DNA from: DATAXP01 sp036272935
GTDB taxonomy: Bacteria; Planctomycetota; Planctomycetia; Pirellulales; PNKZ01
Assembly: GCA_036272935.1 (NCBI GenBank)
Contig: DATAXP010000070.1
Coordinates: 61,394-125,393, forward strand
Reading direction: 5' to 3'
Length of the DNA: 64,000 nucleotides
Every line of letters starts with the position of its first letter. The first letter of the stretch is position 1. Made by a program: the position numbers and the translations under genes. Below the pieces are notes generated by a model that worked only from the letters and a program-made list of their open reading frames with translations, searched no databases and was not told the DNA's origin. Of the stretch, positions 8,400-17,308 are shown piece by piece.

Positions 8400-9098
8400 T
8401 TAAAAAACGATCTCGCGCGGCCGCGCGTTCATGGCGTACACCGCCTCGGCGTACTGCACGCCGCAACTGATGCCGCGGTAGCGGGCCAGCGCTTCCTTCG
8501 TCTTTTGTGCCGCGTCGAGCTTCGAGGCATCGTAAGGCTCGTTTCTTACCAGTGCCATGAAGCGGCCCAGCCAGGCGATCGCCTGCGGCCATTCGTCGGT
8601 AATGTCGACGAAGTCGGTTGGCTGAAAGCCAATCGTGTGCCTCGGCCCATTGTCGTAGGCATACACGTCGCGCACTGCCTTGGCCGTCCGGCCACCGTCG
8701 AGCGGCAACGGATAGCGCAGCCCGATCCGGCTCAAGTGCGACGCGACCACATGGTCCTCGTGGTGATCTTCCTTCCACAGCATCAGGGCCAGGTCAGGCT
8801 GCACATCGGCAACCGCCTCGGCCACGGCTCGCTTCGTTTCGTTCGTGACATCGAACGAGTACGACTTGAGCCCCAAGAAGCGCATCTCGGCACCGTACTC
8901 GCCCGAGATATGCACCGTCCCTTCGAGCAGTTCGCGCTGGCGGTTGCCGATCGGCGGCCAGTCGGTGTAATCGCCGATCAGCGAGACGATCACGACTCGC
9001 CAATTCTTGCGGATCGCCTTGAGCATGATGCCTGGCACGCCAAAGACACAGTCGTCGTAATGGGCGCCGAGCGCGAGAAGAGTTTTTTGCTTCGCCAT
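8400..9098 (-). CDS. PIG-L/LmbE family deacetylase
   Basis: The 232-residue protein shows the two zinc-binding motifs of the family: AHYDD near residue 10 and HHEDH in the middle. These enzymes remove N-acetyl groups from sugars such as GlcNAc conjugates; the substrate here is unknown. The frame is open to 9254, but the internal ATG 9098 gives the normal start, MAKQKTLLALGAHYDD. It is divergent from the sigma-54 activator. Confidence 0.88.
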   Translation of the reverse strand: MAKQKTLLALGAHYDDCVFGVPGIMLKAIRKNWRVVIVSLIGDYTDWPPIGNRQRELLEGTVHISGEYGAEMRFLGLKSYSFDVTNETKRAVAEAVADVQPDLALMLWKEDHHEDHVVASHLSRIGLRYPLPLDGGRTAKAVRDVYAYDNGPRHTIGFQPTDFVDITDEWPQAIAWLGRFMALVRNEPYDASKLDAAQKTKEALARYRGISCGVQYAEAVYAMNARPREIVF

Positions 9099-9265
9099 GC
9101 GATGAGTCCAGGCATTTCGAGAGCGTGCAACCGTTACGACCGTAATCGACCGTTTTCGGCTTGTCGATGGACTGGTGCACCGCGCAGAGCGACAGCGGCG
9201 ATGGTAGAATTCTGTGTCGCAGGCCGATTCCACCAATTTGCGTTCGTTGGCCATTCCTTTTCGTC

Positions 9266-10654
9266 ATGCAACCTGCGCGGCTGTTGATTGTCGACGATGA
9301 CGCCGCGCTCAAGGGCTTTTATCGCGATGCCCTCGTCGCCGGCGGCGCCCACGAGCTGGTCTTCGAGCCGAATGCCGCCGGCGCGCTCGAGCGGCTGGGC
9401 GGCGACGATTTCGACGCGGCGATCGCCGCTTTGCATCCACCCGGGCTCGATGGCATGTCGCTGCTGGAAAAGCTGCGCGAGGCAAAAAGCTCGATGCCGG
9501 TGATCCTGGTGACCGCGAATCCAACCGTCGAAACCGCCACGGCGGGCCTGCGGCTCGGCGCGGCTGACTATCTTGCCAAGCCGTTCGATCCCGACGTGCT
9601 GGCGGCGAGCGTCGAACGTGTGTTGGCGCAGCGGCGAATCGTCGCTGAGCGCGAGTTGCTGCGTCGGCAGATCGAGCGCCCCTACAGCTTCGACGACATC
9701 ATCGGCACGTGCCCGGCGATGAAGCGGGTGTACGAGACGATCGAACGCGTGGCCGACTCGAACGTCGACGTGCTTGTCGTGGGAGAGACCGGCACTGGCA
9801 AGGAATTGGTGGCACGGTCGATCCATCGCCGCAGCCAGAGGGCCGACAAGCCGTTCGTGCCGGTCGATTGCGGGGCGATCCCTGAGAATTTGCTCGAATC
9901 GGAATTCTTCGGGCACGAGCGCGGCGCGTTCACCGGCGCCGATTCGCGAAGCATCGGCCTGCTGGAGTTCGCCGACGGCGGCACGTTTTTCCTCGACGAG
10001 CTGGGCGAGCTGCCGATGCTCTTGCAGGCGAAACTGCTGCGCACGCTGCAAGAGCGCAAGATTCGCCGCGTCGGCGGACGTAGCGAGATCGACGTCGACC
10101 TGCGCGTCGTGGCCGCCACGGGGCGCAACCTCGAAGCGATGATCACCGCGGGTCACTTTCGGCAGGACCTTTATTACCGGATCAACGTGGTGCGCATCGA
10201 TCTGCCGCCGCTGCGCGAGCGCGGCGACGACCTGGGGCTGCTGGCCGAGTACTTCGCCACGCGCTACAGCCGCGAGATGAACCGTGAACTAGTAGGCATC
10301 ACCCCAGAAGCCTACCAGGTGCTCAGCCAATATCACTGGCCGGGGAACGTCCGCGAGCTGCAAAACATCATTCGCCGGGCGTTGGCCCTGACGACCGACA
10401 CGATGATCGGCCTCGACGATTTGCCCGATTCGCTGGTAGTGCAGGCTGGCGAGCGAGCGGCAAACGGTGCGAAGGGGTACTTTGAATATCGCGATCAGTA
10501 CATGGCACATTTTGAGCGGCAGTACCTGACCGACCTGTTGGCACGGCATCGCGGCGACGTGAAGGGCGCGGCCGAGGAATCGCGATTGCCGCGCGGCACA
10601 TTGTATCGCTTGATGAAGAATCACGGCCTCGACGGGGCGAACTTCCGGGCATGA
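9266..10654 (+). CDS. Sigma-54-dependent response regulator with a non-phosphorylatable receiver
   Basis: This 462-residue NtrC-type activator has a receiver domain (1-118), an AAA+ domain and a C-terminal Fis-type helix-turn-helix. Walker A is GETGTGKE (about 172-179) and the sigma-54 contact loop GAFTGA is intact near 223. In the receiver the acidic DDD, the Thr after strand 4 and Lys105 are kept. The position of the phospho-acceptor (residue 55, Asp54 in NtrC) is Ala in IAALHPPGLDG. It is therefore probably not switched by phosphorylation. ATG 9266 gives a standard receiver start. No histidine kinase is adjacent. It overlaps the next gene by 4 bases. Confidence 0.92.
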   Translation: MQPARLLIVDDDAALKGFYRDALVAGGAHELVFEPNAAGALERLGGDDFDAAIAALHPPGLDGMSLLEKLREAKSSMPVILVTANPTVETATAGLRLGAADYLAKPFDPDVLAASVERVLAQRRIVAERELLRRQIERPYSFDDIIGTCPAMKRVYETIERVADSNVDVLVVGETGTGKELVARSIHRRSQRADKPFVPVDCGAIPENLLESEFFGHERGAFTGADSRSIGLLEFADGGTFFLDELGELPMLLQAKLLRTLQERKIRRVGGRSEIDVDLRVVAATGRNLEAMITAGHFRQDLYYRINVVRIDLPPLRERGDDLGLLAEYFATRYSREMNRELVGITPEAYQVLSQYHWPGNVRELQNIIRRALALTTDTMIGLDDLPDSLVVQAGERAANGAKGYFEYRDQYMAHFERQYLTDLLARHRGDVKGAAEESRLPRGTLYRLMKNHGLDGANFRA

Positions 10655-11571
10655 GCGAGCCGCTGGCATATCTGAACGGCTCCTTCGTGCCGGCCTCGCA
10701 AGCCGTCGTCCCGGTTTGGGACACCGGCTTTGTGCTGGGCGCGACCGTCGCCGAGCAGCTACGCACGTTCGGCGGCAAGTTGTTCGCGCTCGATGCGCAT
10801 CTCGAACGGTTGCGGCGATCGTTGCAGATCGTGGGCGTCGATCCCGGCCTGACCTCGGCGCAGCTTGCCGAGACCGCGGAGAAGCTGGTCGCGGCGAATT
10901 ATTCACTGTTGCCGCCTGGCAGCGATTTGGGGCTGGCAATCTTCGTCACTCCGGGGTCGTACGGTGCCACGGCTCCGGCGGCCGCGATCGACCGACCGTC
11001 GGTTGGCCTGCACACCTACCCACTGCCGTTCGAGCGGTGGGCCCGGAAGTACACCGACGGCGAACGGCTGGTGGTCAGCGACATCGAACAGGTGTCCGAA
11101 CGCTGCTGGCCCGCCGAGCTGAAGTGCCGCAGTCGGATGCACTACTATTTGGCCGATCGGCTGGCCGACAAACAGTCGCCCGGGTCGCGGGCCTTGCTGC
11201 TCGACCGCCACGGCAACATCGCGGAAACGGCCGCGGCAAACATCGTCGTGTACCGCAGCGGCGACGGCCTGCTCACTCCGCGGCGCGAAATGGTGCTACC
11301 CGGAATCAGCCTGGCGAAGATCGAAACGTTGGCCCACCGGCTAGGGGTGCCGTTTCGCGAATGCGACCTATCGCTCGTGGATCTCGGCAGCGCTGAAGAG
11401 CTGATGCTGACGAGCACGCCGTATTGCGTCCTTGCGGTGACGAGCGTCGATGGCCAGCCGGTCGGCGACGGCCGGCCGGGACCAGTGTTCCGGCGGCTGC
11501 TTGAGGCGTGGAATATTGATGCCGGGCTGGACATCGTGGCCCAGGCGCTACAATTCCAACAATCGGGCTGA
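10651..11571 (+). CDS. PLP-dependent class IV aminotransferase (IlvE/Dat/PabC family)
   Basis: The 306-residue protein matches fold-type IV PLP enzymes: YLNGSFVP start, DTGFVLGATVAEQLRTF, HLERLRRSL, and a candidate Schiff-base lysine near residue 158 in AELKCRSRMHY. The C-terminal EELMLTSTPYCVLAVTSVDG segment is the usual cofactor-phosphate region. Members act on branched-chain amino acids, D-amino acids or aminodeoxychorismate, and I cannot choose between these. Its ATG overlaps the stop of the sigma-54 activator, so the two are coupled. Confidence 0.85.
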   Translation: MSEPLAYLNGSFVPASQAVVPVWDTGFVLGATVAEQLRTFGGKLFALDAHLERLRRSLQIVGVDPGLTSAQLAETAEKLVAANYSLLPPGSDLGLAIFVTPGSYGATAPAAAIDRPSVGLHTYPLPFERWARKYTDGERLVVSDIEQVSERCWPAELKCRSRMHYYLADRLADKQSPGSRALLLDRHGNIAETAAANIVVYRSGDGLLTPRREMVLPGISLAKIETLAHRLGVPFRECDLSLVDLGSAEELMLTSTPYCVLAVTSVDGQPVGDGRPGPVFRRLLEAWNIDAGLDIVAQALQFQQSG

Positions 11572-11583
11572 CCGCCAATTTCG

Positions 11584-11613
11584 TTGACAGTCGTCGGTCA
11601 GCGTCACTAGATT
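11584..11613 (+). promoter_or_regulatory. Putative sigma-70 promoter of the pilM-secretin operon
   Basis: A perfect TTGACA at 11584-11589 is followed after 18 bases by TAGATT at 11608-11613, four of six matches to the -10 consensus. It lies about 90 bases before the start at 11703, in the 131-base gap. This is the best promoter candidate for the following operon. Read by eye only. Confidence 0.45.
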
Positions 11614-11702
11614 GAAACGTGCGGCTTTCGGCCCGTTGGCCGCTCTTTTCCGCGGGCCGCCACGGTGTTTTTCGGGCTTGATTTTGAGGGACGACAAAGC
11701 TC

Positions 11703-13802
11703 ATGGCGCAGATTCCCGCCGTGTGGGGCATCGATATTGGCGAGTCGGCACTGAAGGCATTGCGCTGCGTGCCGAATGAAGAAGCCGGCCGCATCACTGC
11801 CACCGCGTTCGATTACATCGAATATCCCAAGATTCTCAGCCAGCCCGATGCCGACCGCAACGACCTGGTGCGCGAGGCGCTCAAGCAGTTCCTGTCGCGC
11901 AACGCGGTGCGGTTCGACAAGCTTGTGATCTCGGTGAGCGGGCAGAGCGGGCTGGCACGCTTCATCAAGTTGCCGCCAGTCGAGGCGAGCAAGATTCCCG
12001 ACATCGTGAAGTACGAGGCAAAGCAACAGATTCCGTTTCCGCTGGAAGACGTCGTTTGGGACTACCAGCAGATGAGCGGCGGGAGCACCGAAGAAGGGTT
12101 CGCGCTCGATTCGGAAGTCGGCCTGTTCGCGATGAAGCGTGATCAGGTGTTTAAGTACCTGAAGCCGTTCGACGACGTGGACGTCGAAGTCGACACCATC
12201 CAACTCACGCCGTTGGCGCTCTACAACTACGTCGTTTTCGACCAACTGACCAAGCTGCCGCCCCCCGATGAATACGATCCCGACAATCCGCCCGAGTCGG
12301 TGGTGGTCCTGTCGCTGGGGACCGACACGACCGATCTGGTGGTAACCAACGGCTTCAAGGTTTGGCAACGCAGCATTCCGGTCGGCGGCAACCACTTCAC
12401 CAAGGCAATGGTGAAGGAATTGAAGATGAATTTCGGCACCGCCGAGCACTTGAAGCGCAACGCGGCCCAGGCCGAGGACCCCAAGGCGCTATTTCAGGCG
12501 ATGCGTCCCGTGTTCAGTGAGCTGCTCACTGAGGTGCAGCGATCGCTGGGTTACTTCAAGAACATGGACCGCAAGGCGAAGGTTGCGCGCGTCGTGGCGC
12601 TAGGCAACGCCATGAAGTTGCCAGGATTGCAAAAGTATCTGGCGCAGAACCTGAGCCTCGACGTGACGAAGGTCGACACGTTGCGAGGCCTTTCGGGGAG
12701 CGGCGTGATCGATCAGCCGGCGTTCAAGGAGAATTTGCCGGCGTTCGGCGTCTGCTACGGCCTGGCGCTTCAAGGGCTCGGCGTCTCGAAGGTCCGCACC
12801 AACCTGTTGCCCCCCGAGATCATTCGGTTCCGCCAGGTTCGCGCCAAGAAGCCGTGGGCGGTGCTCGCGGCGGCTTCGCTGCTGCTGGGGTTGGGCGTGA
12901 GCTATGCGAGCTGGTACGGCGCCGTGAAATCGGTTTGGCTCGACGATGGAAATCAATCGTTCAAGCCGCCGCTGGCCCAGGCTCGCGGCGTGATCAGCCA
13001 GGCGTCGCAATGGCAGAGCGAGTTCGACGAAGCAAAAGCCCGTTTCGCCAAGGCCGATGAGGTCGGCCAAAGCATCTTGCAGAACTTCCAGCATCGCGAC
13101 ATGTGGCTGAAGTTTCTCAGGGCGGTGAACCTGTGTCTGCCGCGTAATGAAGGTGAACGCCCCAAGGACGTGGTGAAACGCGACGAGATCAAGATCGATG
13201 GCTTCCTTTGCCGCTGGGAGCCGAAGCTGGAAGATTGGTACGCGACGACCAAGACCTTCCGTGAGGCGGACCAAGCGGAGTTGGCCGCGTCGAACGCGGC
13301 ACCGGTCGATCCCAACGCCATGCAGAATCCGCAGATCGATCCCAACACCGGCTTGCCGATTCCCCCACCGGTTGCTCCCGGAGCGGCGGGGCCGACCGGT
13401 CCAGGCTGGGTATTCCAGGTCGATGCCCACCACTACCACAACATCCGCACCGATCCGCAGAACCAAGGGGTTCAATGGCTGCGGCGAACACTGCTGGCCA
13501 ATCTGGAGCAGGACGAGATCGGTGTGCCGCCGTCGCTGCGAAAGGAGGGGGAGTCGGCAATCTTTCCGGTGAAGAAGCTGGGAATCGGAAACCCGGTGTT
13601 CGTCGGCTCGCCGAACATCGAATGGGAAAACAAGGTGGCGGTGCCCGATGAAGATGTCGACCCCAGCGCGCCGGGCGCGGCAAACGCGGTGAAGCTGGAA
13701 ACGCTGCCGCGGTACGACTTCAAGCTGCAGTTTTGCTGGCAACCGTTCCCGCCGGCGCCACCGGCACCGAACCCGATGATGGACGAGATGGCCGCACAGT
13801 AA
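11703..13802 (+). CDS. pilM: GspL-like PilM protein with membrane anchor
   Basis: This 699-residue protein begins with a PilM-type actin-like domain (about 1-360): GIDIGESALKALR, then an ASKIPDIVKYEAKQQIPF segment and VVVLSLGTDTTDL, the ATP-site strands. PilM proteins usually end there at about 350 residues and bind separate PilN. Here the chain continues through one membrane segment (about 382-405) into a 290-residue periplasmic part with a Pro/Gly-rich stretch. That matches GspL, a natural PilM-PilN fusion. It heads an operon ending in a secretin. It probably recruits the assembly platform. No PilB, PilC or pilin genes are nearby. Confidence 0.82.
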   Translation: MAQIPAVWGIDIGESALKALRCVPNEEAGRITATAFDYIEYPKILSQPDADRNDLVREALKQFLSRNAVRFDKLVISVSGQSGLARFIKLPPVEASKIPDIVKYEAKQQIPFPLEDVVWDYQQMSGGSTEEGFALDSEVGLFAMKRDQVFKYLKPFDDVDVEVDTIQLTPLALYNYVVFDQLTKLPPPDEYDPDNPPESVVVLSLGTDTTDLVVTNGFKVWQRSIPVGGNHFTKAMVKELKMNFGTAEHLKRNAAQAEDPKALFQAMRPVFSELLTEVQRSLGYFKNMDRKAKVARVVALGNAMKLPGLQKYLAQNLSLDVTKVDTLRGLSGSGVIDQPAFKENLPAFGVCYGLALQGLGVSKVRTNLLPPEIIRFRQVRAKKPWAVLAAASLLLGLGVSYASWYGAVKSVWLDDGNQSFKPPLAQARGVISQASQWQSEFDEAKARFAKADEVGQSILQNFQHRDMWLKFLRAVNLCLPRNEGERPKDVVKRDEIKIDGFLCRWEPKLEDWYATTKTFREADQAELAASNAAPVDPNAMQNPQIDPNTGLPIPPPVAPGAAGPTGPGWVFQVDAHHYHNIRTDPQNQGVQWLRRTLLANLEQDEIGVPPSLRKEGESAIFPVKKLGIGNPVFVGSPNIEWENKVAVPDEDVDPSAPGAANAVKLETLPRYDFKLQFCWQPFPPAPPAPNPMMDEMAAQ

Positions 13803-13812
13803 TTGATCGACA

Positions 13813-13840
13813 CGTTTAGCCGGCTCGCTTGCGAGCCGCG
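13813..13840. repeat. 28-base palindromic repeat, copy 2
   Basis: This element reads CGTTTAGCCGGCTCG... and forms a stem of GGCTCGC and GCGAGCC. It matches the inverted copy at 5064-5091 in 26 of 28 bases. It occupies most of the 53-base gap between pilM and the next gene. Confidence 0.7.
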
Positions 13841-13855
13841 TTTACCGGAGCGCGT

Positions 13856-15217
13856 ATGGACCGACTGAAGCTTTACTGGTCGCAACTGAAGAAGCATCAT
13901 TTTTGGCTGCTCTGCGGGTTGATCGTGATCATTTCGCTCACGGTGTGGGAACTGTCGACGCGCGAATTGCGAGCCAAGTACGAAGACAATCAGCGCACCA
14001 TCAAGAGCGTTTATACGCAGCTCCAGGGGCTAAGCGATCAGTCGCCTAATGCCAGCTACATCAAGGCGGTGGCCGGCGAGGAAAACAAGATTCGCCAACA
14101 GGTCGTCAAGGCGACGGTTGTCGCGTTTGACTCGCAACAAAAGCAGTTGCGCTGGCCGAAGGATGTCGCGGATGTCGCCAAGCTCAAGGGAACCGACGAA
14201 ATTCCGCAAGCGCTGCGCGACAACTATCAGAACCTGGTCGTGCGCCCTGAGTTGCTGCGCATCTTCGAGAAGGTGCGGTTGCGCAAGGAGAAAAAGGGCG
14301 GAGCGAACCCGATGGGCGGTAATCCGATGGGCGGCGGCGCGAAGGTCGAGTACGAAGGCATCGTCGATTGGCAGGCGGCTGATCGTCAGCGGCTCAGCGA
14401 TCGGTATCAGATGATTTCACGCCCCTCGACGATACGCATGCGTACGACTCAGGAGGATTTTTGGGCGTACGAGGCGCTGGTCGACATCGTGCTGAAGCTC
14501 AACCAGGACGCGACCGATCCGTTGAACGCAGTGATCAAGCGCATCAACATGATGGACGTGGCCCAGTGGGCGACGTTGCACGACCAGCAGAATCCTGGTG
14601 CCGAGTTGGCCGGCATCGAGAACAAAGACGCCGAGCCGGCAGTGATGGGCATGCCCGGCAGCGAATCGACGCTGGTGCGGCTGCCCGACCAATCGAGCCC
14701 GACCGAAGGGCAGCGCGACCCCGACTCCGCGCTGCTCGACGGCCGCTATCTCGACGCCGAGAACCATCCGGTGCCGGCCGACGCGGCGTACGGCTATTTC
14801 CGTCGGGTTGGAGGTCCGTCGCCCCCCGGTAGCCCGCCGGTTGGCAATCCGCCGTTTGCCGAATTCAAGCAGATGGCGGTCGTGATGAAGTTTTTGATGG
14901 ATCAGCGCAAGGTTCCCGAGTTGCTCTCGGCATGTGCTAACTCACACCTGCCGATCGAGGTGCGCCAGGTGCTGATGAGGTTGATCGATACCGATAGCCG
15001 CGACGTGCAACAGAACGCCGACCACGGCGAGCGCGGACCGTTCGATGCCGAGATCGAGGTACGGGGAATTGTGTATATTTACACCGAACCGGATGAGAAG
15101 AAGCTGGGCACGGGCTCGGCGCCGCGCCCCGCCCAACGGTCGTTCGGCGTCCCGGTGCCGGACACCGGGCCCGGACCGCCGGCAATGCCCGCCATGCCGC
15201 CGATGCAACAGTTCTGA
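13856..15217 (+). CDS. Bitopic inner-membrane protein of the secretin operon (PilO/GspM-like role inferred)
   Basis: This 453-residue protein has a short cytoplasmic start, one membrane helix (about 16-34) and a long periplasmic domain. That layout is shared by PilN, PilO and GspM, but I see no residue-level match. It contains a low-complexity NPMGGNPMGGG linker near residue 155 and a Pro/Gly/Met-rich C-terminus. CCGGAG about 6 bases before ATG 13856 supports the start; an earlier frame start at 13829 lacks this. Its position between pilM and another bitopic protein suggests an assembly-platform subunit. Low recognisability may reflect planctomycete-specific divergence. Confidence 0.65.
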   Translation: MDRLKLYWSQLKKHHFWLLCGLIVIISLTVWELSTRELRAKYEDNQRTIKSVYTQLQGLSDQSPNASYIKAVAGEENKIRQQVVKATVVAFDSQQKQLRWPKDVADVAKLKGTDEIPQALRDNYQNLVVRPELLRIFEKVRLRKEKKGGANPMGGNPMGGGAKVEYEGIVDWQAADRQRLSDRYQMISRPSTIRMRTTQEDFWAYEALVDIVLKLNQDATDPLNAVIKRINMMDVAQWATLHDQQNPGAELAGIENKDAEPAVMGMPGSESTLVRLPDQSSPTEGQRDPDSALLDGRYLDAENHPVPADAAYGYFRRVGGPSPPGSPPVGNPPFAEFKQMAVVMKFLMDQRKVPELLSACANSHLPIEVRQVLMRLIDTDSRDVQQNADHGERGPFDAEIEVRGIVYIYTEPDEKKLGTGSAPRPAQRSFGVPVPDTGPGPPAMPAMPPMQQF

Positions 15218-15262
15218 GGCCGCTCGAACCGCCAAGTTTTTGCCAGTGCTGGGAGGACGACC

Positions 15263-16891
15263 ATGAAGCTGAAGCTGAAATTCGACTCGACCGCCATCAA
15301 GGCCTTTTTCAGCAGGCACGGCGAAAAGCTCGCCGTCGGCATGACAACGATCGCCTTGATCTATCTGTGCTACTCAGCAATTCGCACCCCCCGGTACGAC
15401 AAGAAGCCCGAGAACCTGGCAAGCGACGCGACCAACAAGCTTCGCGCGATCACCGACGAAAACAATAAACTCGACGCCCGCGCCAACGGCATCATCATTC
15501 CCGATCCTGAATACGCTGTGCAGGTCGAAGGGGCGATGCAAGCGATCGACCCGACGAAATTCGCGATGGCAATCCCGTGGAATGCTCCACTGCGCGATAC
15601 CCGCGTACGCCGCGACGAGCCGACCTATCTACCCGCGGAAAACTTGCTGGCGGCCTACGACAAAGGTGCCGTCTCGTCGAAGGCACATAAGGAGCGCTAT
15701 ATCGGCAAACAATGGATTGTCGTGACTGCGCTTGTTCCCTATGGCGCCCAGTTGACGGAGTACCGCCGACTGTTCGATGACGCGCTGTTTACCGATCCGA
15801 CGCTCGACAAGCCAAGCTACGCCATGTACGCCGTCGAGCGCGCCGAAATCTCGTCCACCAAGCCCGATGCCCCGCCAGAGTGGAAGCCTCTCGACGCGGG
15901 CGCGATCTTTGCAGCGGCTGAGGCGCAGTTCGCTGCCGAGCATCCGCAGCTGATAAACAAGAAGTTCATCGATCCGCTGGTCACCGACTTTTGCCCCCCC
16001 GTGATTGGCAAGACCTTGGGCCCCGAAGTCGCGCATCCGCCGGAGATTCCGTTGCTGAGCGCGGCCGACATTGCCGCCGAGAAGCCCACTGTGAGCGCGC
16101 CGGGCGCTGAGCGAGCGGCCGCCGATCGCTGGAAGCGCCGCGGTGCCGAGGCGAATCCGCAGCCTCAACCCGGCAATGCCTCTCCGGTCCAAGCCGAGGT
16201 CGTCCCCTACCGGCTGTTTCGGTTCTTCGATTACACGGTTGAATACGGCAAGAGCTATCGCTATCGCGTCAAGCTGACGCTCGACAATCCGAATCGCGGT
16301 GTCTTCGTGCGGTATTTGAAAAGCCCCAAGCTGGCGGAAGGCGACACGCGCGAAACGCGTTGGAGCGAGCCGAGCCCAGTGGTGTCGGTGCCGCTCGATT
16401 TCCGAGTGCTGGCTTCCGACGCCAAGATTTCGCGCAGCGCGTCAATCGAGCCGCAAGCGCGCGTGATGGTCGTGCGCTGGGTACCCGAAGAGGGAGTGGA
16501 AGTAGCGCACGAGTATTTGCGCGACCGTGGCAGCATGCTCGATTTCCGCGGCACCTCCGCCGCGATTCCGATCGCAGGCAAGGCCGATCAAACCAAAACC
16601 GGTTCCGTCGACTTTGTCACCAACTCGTTGCTGGTTGACGTGCTGGGGGGCGACATCGTGACCGACGCGAAGGGGCGACCCTACCGAGCGCCGAGCGATA
16701 CGTTGGTGATGAACCAAGATGGCTCGCTGTCGCTGCATACCAGCATCGGCGACGGCGTGCAGTACGATGCCAATCGCCACACCACAGGCAAGGTAGGTGC
16801 CGCCTCGGCCGACGAAAACGCTCCGCCGGCCGGCACCACGCCGGGAACTCCAAACTCATTCGAAGATTTCCTGCGCGGTGCCGGCAGCTAG
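15263..16891 (+). CDS. Second bitopic membrane protein of the secretin operon
   Basis: This 542-residue protein has a basic N-terminus, one membrane helix (about 26-44) and a large periplasmic domain ending in a Pro/Thr-rich tail. A segment around 310-420 reads like a beta-rich module (FFDYTVEYGKSYRYRVKLTL, then a VSVPLDFRVL strand). It begins after GGGAGG, 7 bases before ATG 15263. I do not recognise a family. Position and topology fit a component linking the inner-membrane platform to the secretin, the role played by GspC or PilP; this is inference only. Confidence 0.65.
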   Translation: MKLKLKFDSTAIKAFFSRHGEKLAVGMTTIALIYLCYSAIRTPRYDKKPENLASDATNKLRAITDENNKLDARANGIIIPDPEYAVQVEGAMQAIDPTKFAMAIPWNAPLRDTRVRRDEPTYLPAENLLAAYDKGAVSSKAHKERYIGKQWIVVTALVPYGAQLTEYRRLFDDALFTDPTLDKPSYAMYAVERAEISSTKPDAPPEWKPLDAGAIFAAAEAQFAAEHPQLINKKFIDPLVTDFCPPVIGKTLGPEVAHPPEIPLLSAADIAAEKPTVSAPGAERAAADRWKRRGAEANPQPQPGNASPVQAEVVPYRLFRFFDYTVEYGKSYRYRVKLTLDNPNRGVFVRYLKSPKLAEGDTRETRWSEPSPVVSVPLDFRVLASDAKISRSASIEPQARVMVVRWVPEEGVEVAHEYLRDRGSMLDFRGTSAAIPIAGKADQTKTGSVDFVTNSLLVDVLGGDIVTDAKGRPYRAPSDTLVMNQDGSLSLHTSIGDGVQYDANRHTTGKVGAASADENAPPAGTTPGTPNSFEDFLRGAGS

Positions 16892-17308
16892 GCTCGTTGC
16901 TGTTTGCAGCCGCCTCGTCTTTGGCCGTTTGCGCAATCGCTGCGCGATTGCTGTCTGCCTTCGGCCAGCCAGCACGCGTATTCGGCGCGCCAATCGACGC
17001 GCGGCACGTGTTTTCTGACCAAGTGGCCTTGACGGCACATTTCGTAGCGGTTATTTAACCGCCTCTTGTCTGCCAGCCGGATTTTCCCCACACCTTATCC
17101 AACCGAGTTGCCACCGCCCAACGCCGCCCGTTCTTCGCGCACCAGCACGAGGTTCAGGCCGCTGCGAAGGGCTTACGTGTAGTCACCCCGTCTGCACAGG
17201 CTATCTCGCGCTACCACAACACAAGTCGTCGCCCACGTCGGTCGAAGATCGAGGAACTTGCCGCGCTCCGTTGGCGTGCGTTCCGCCGATCTCGAAAAGG
17301 AGATCGCG
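16892..17308. other. 417-base gap before the secretin gene, with hairpins
   Basis: No credible gene is seen. A perfect hairpin GCAATCGC-TGC-GCGATTGC lies at 16933-16951 without a strong T-run, so it is not a clear terminator. A perfect 16-base palindrome, GCGGTTA-TT-TAACCGC, lies at 17047-17062 and could be an operator. The long leader suggests separate control of the secretin gene. Confidence 0.5.
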
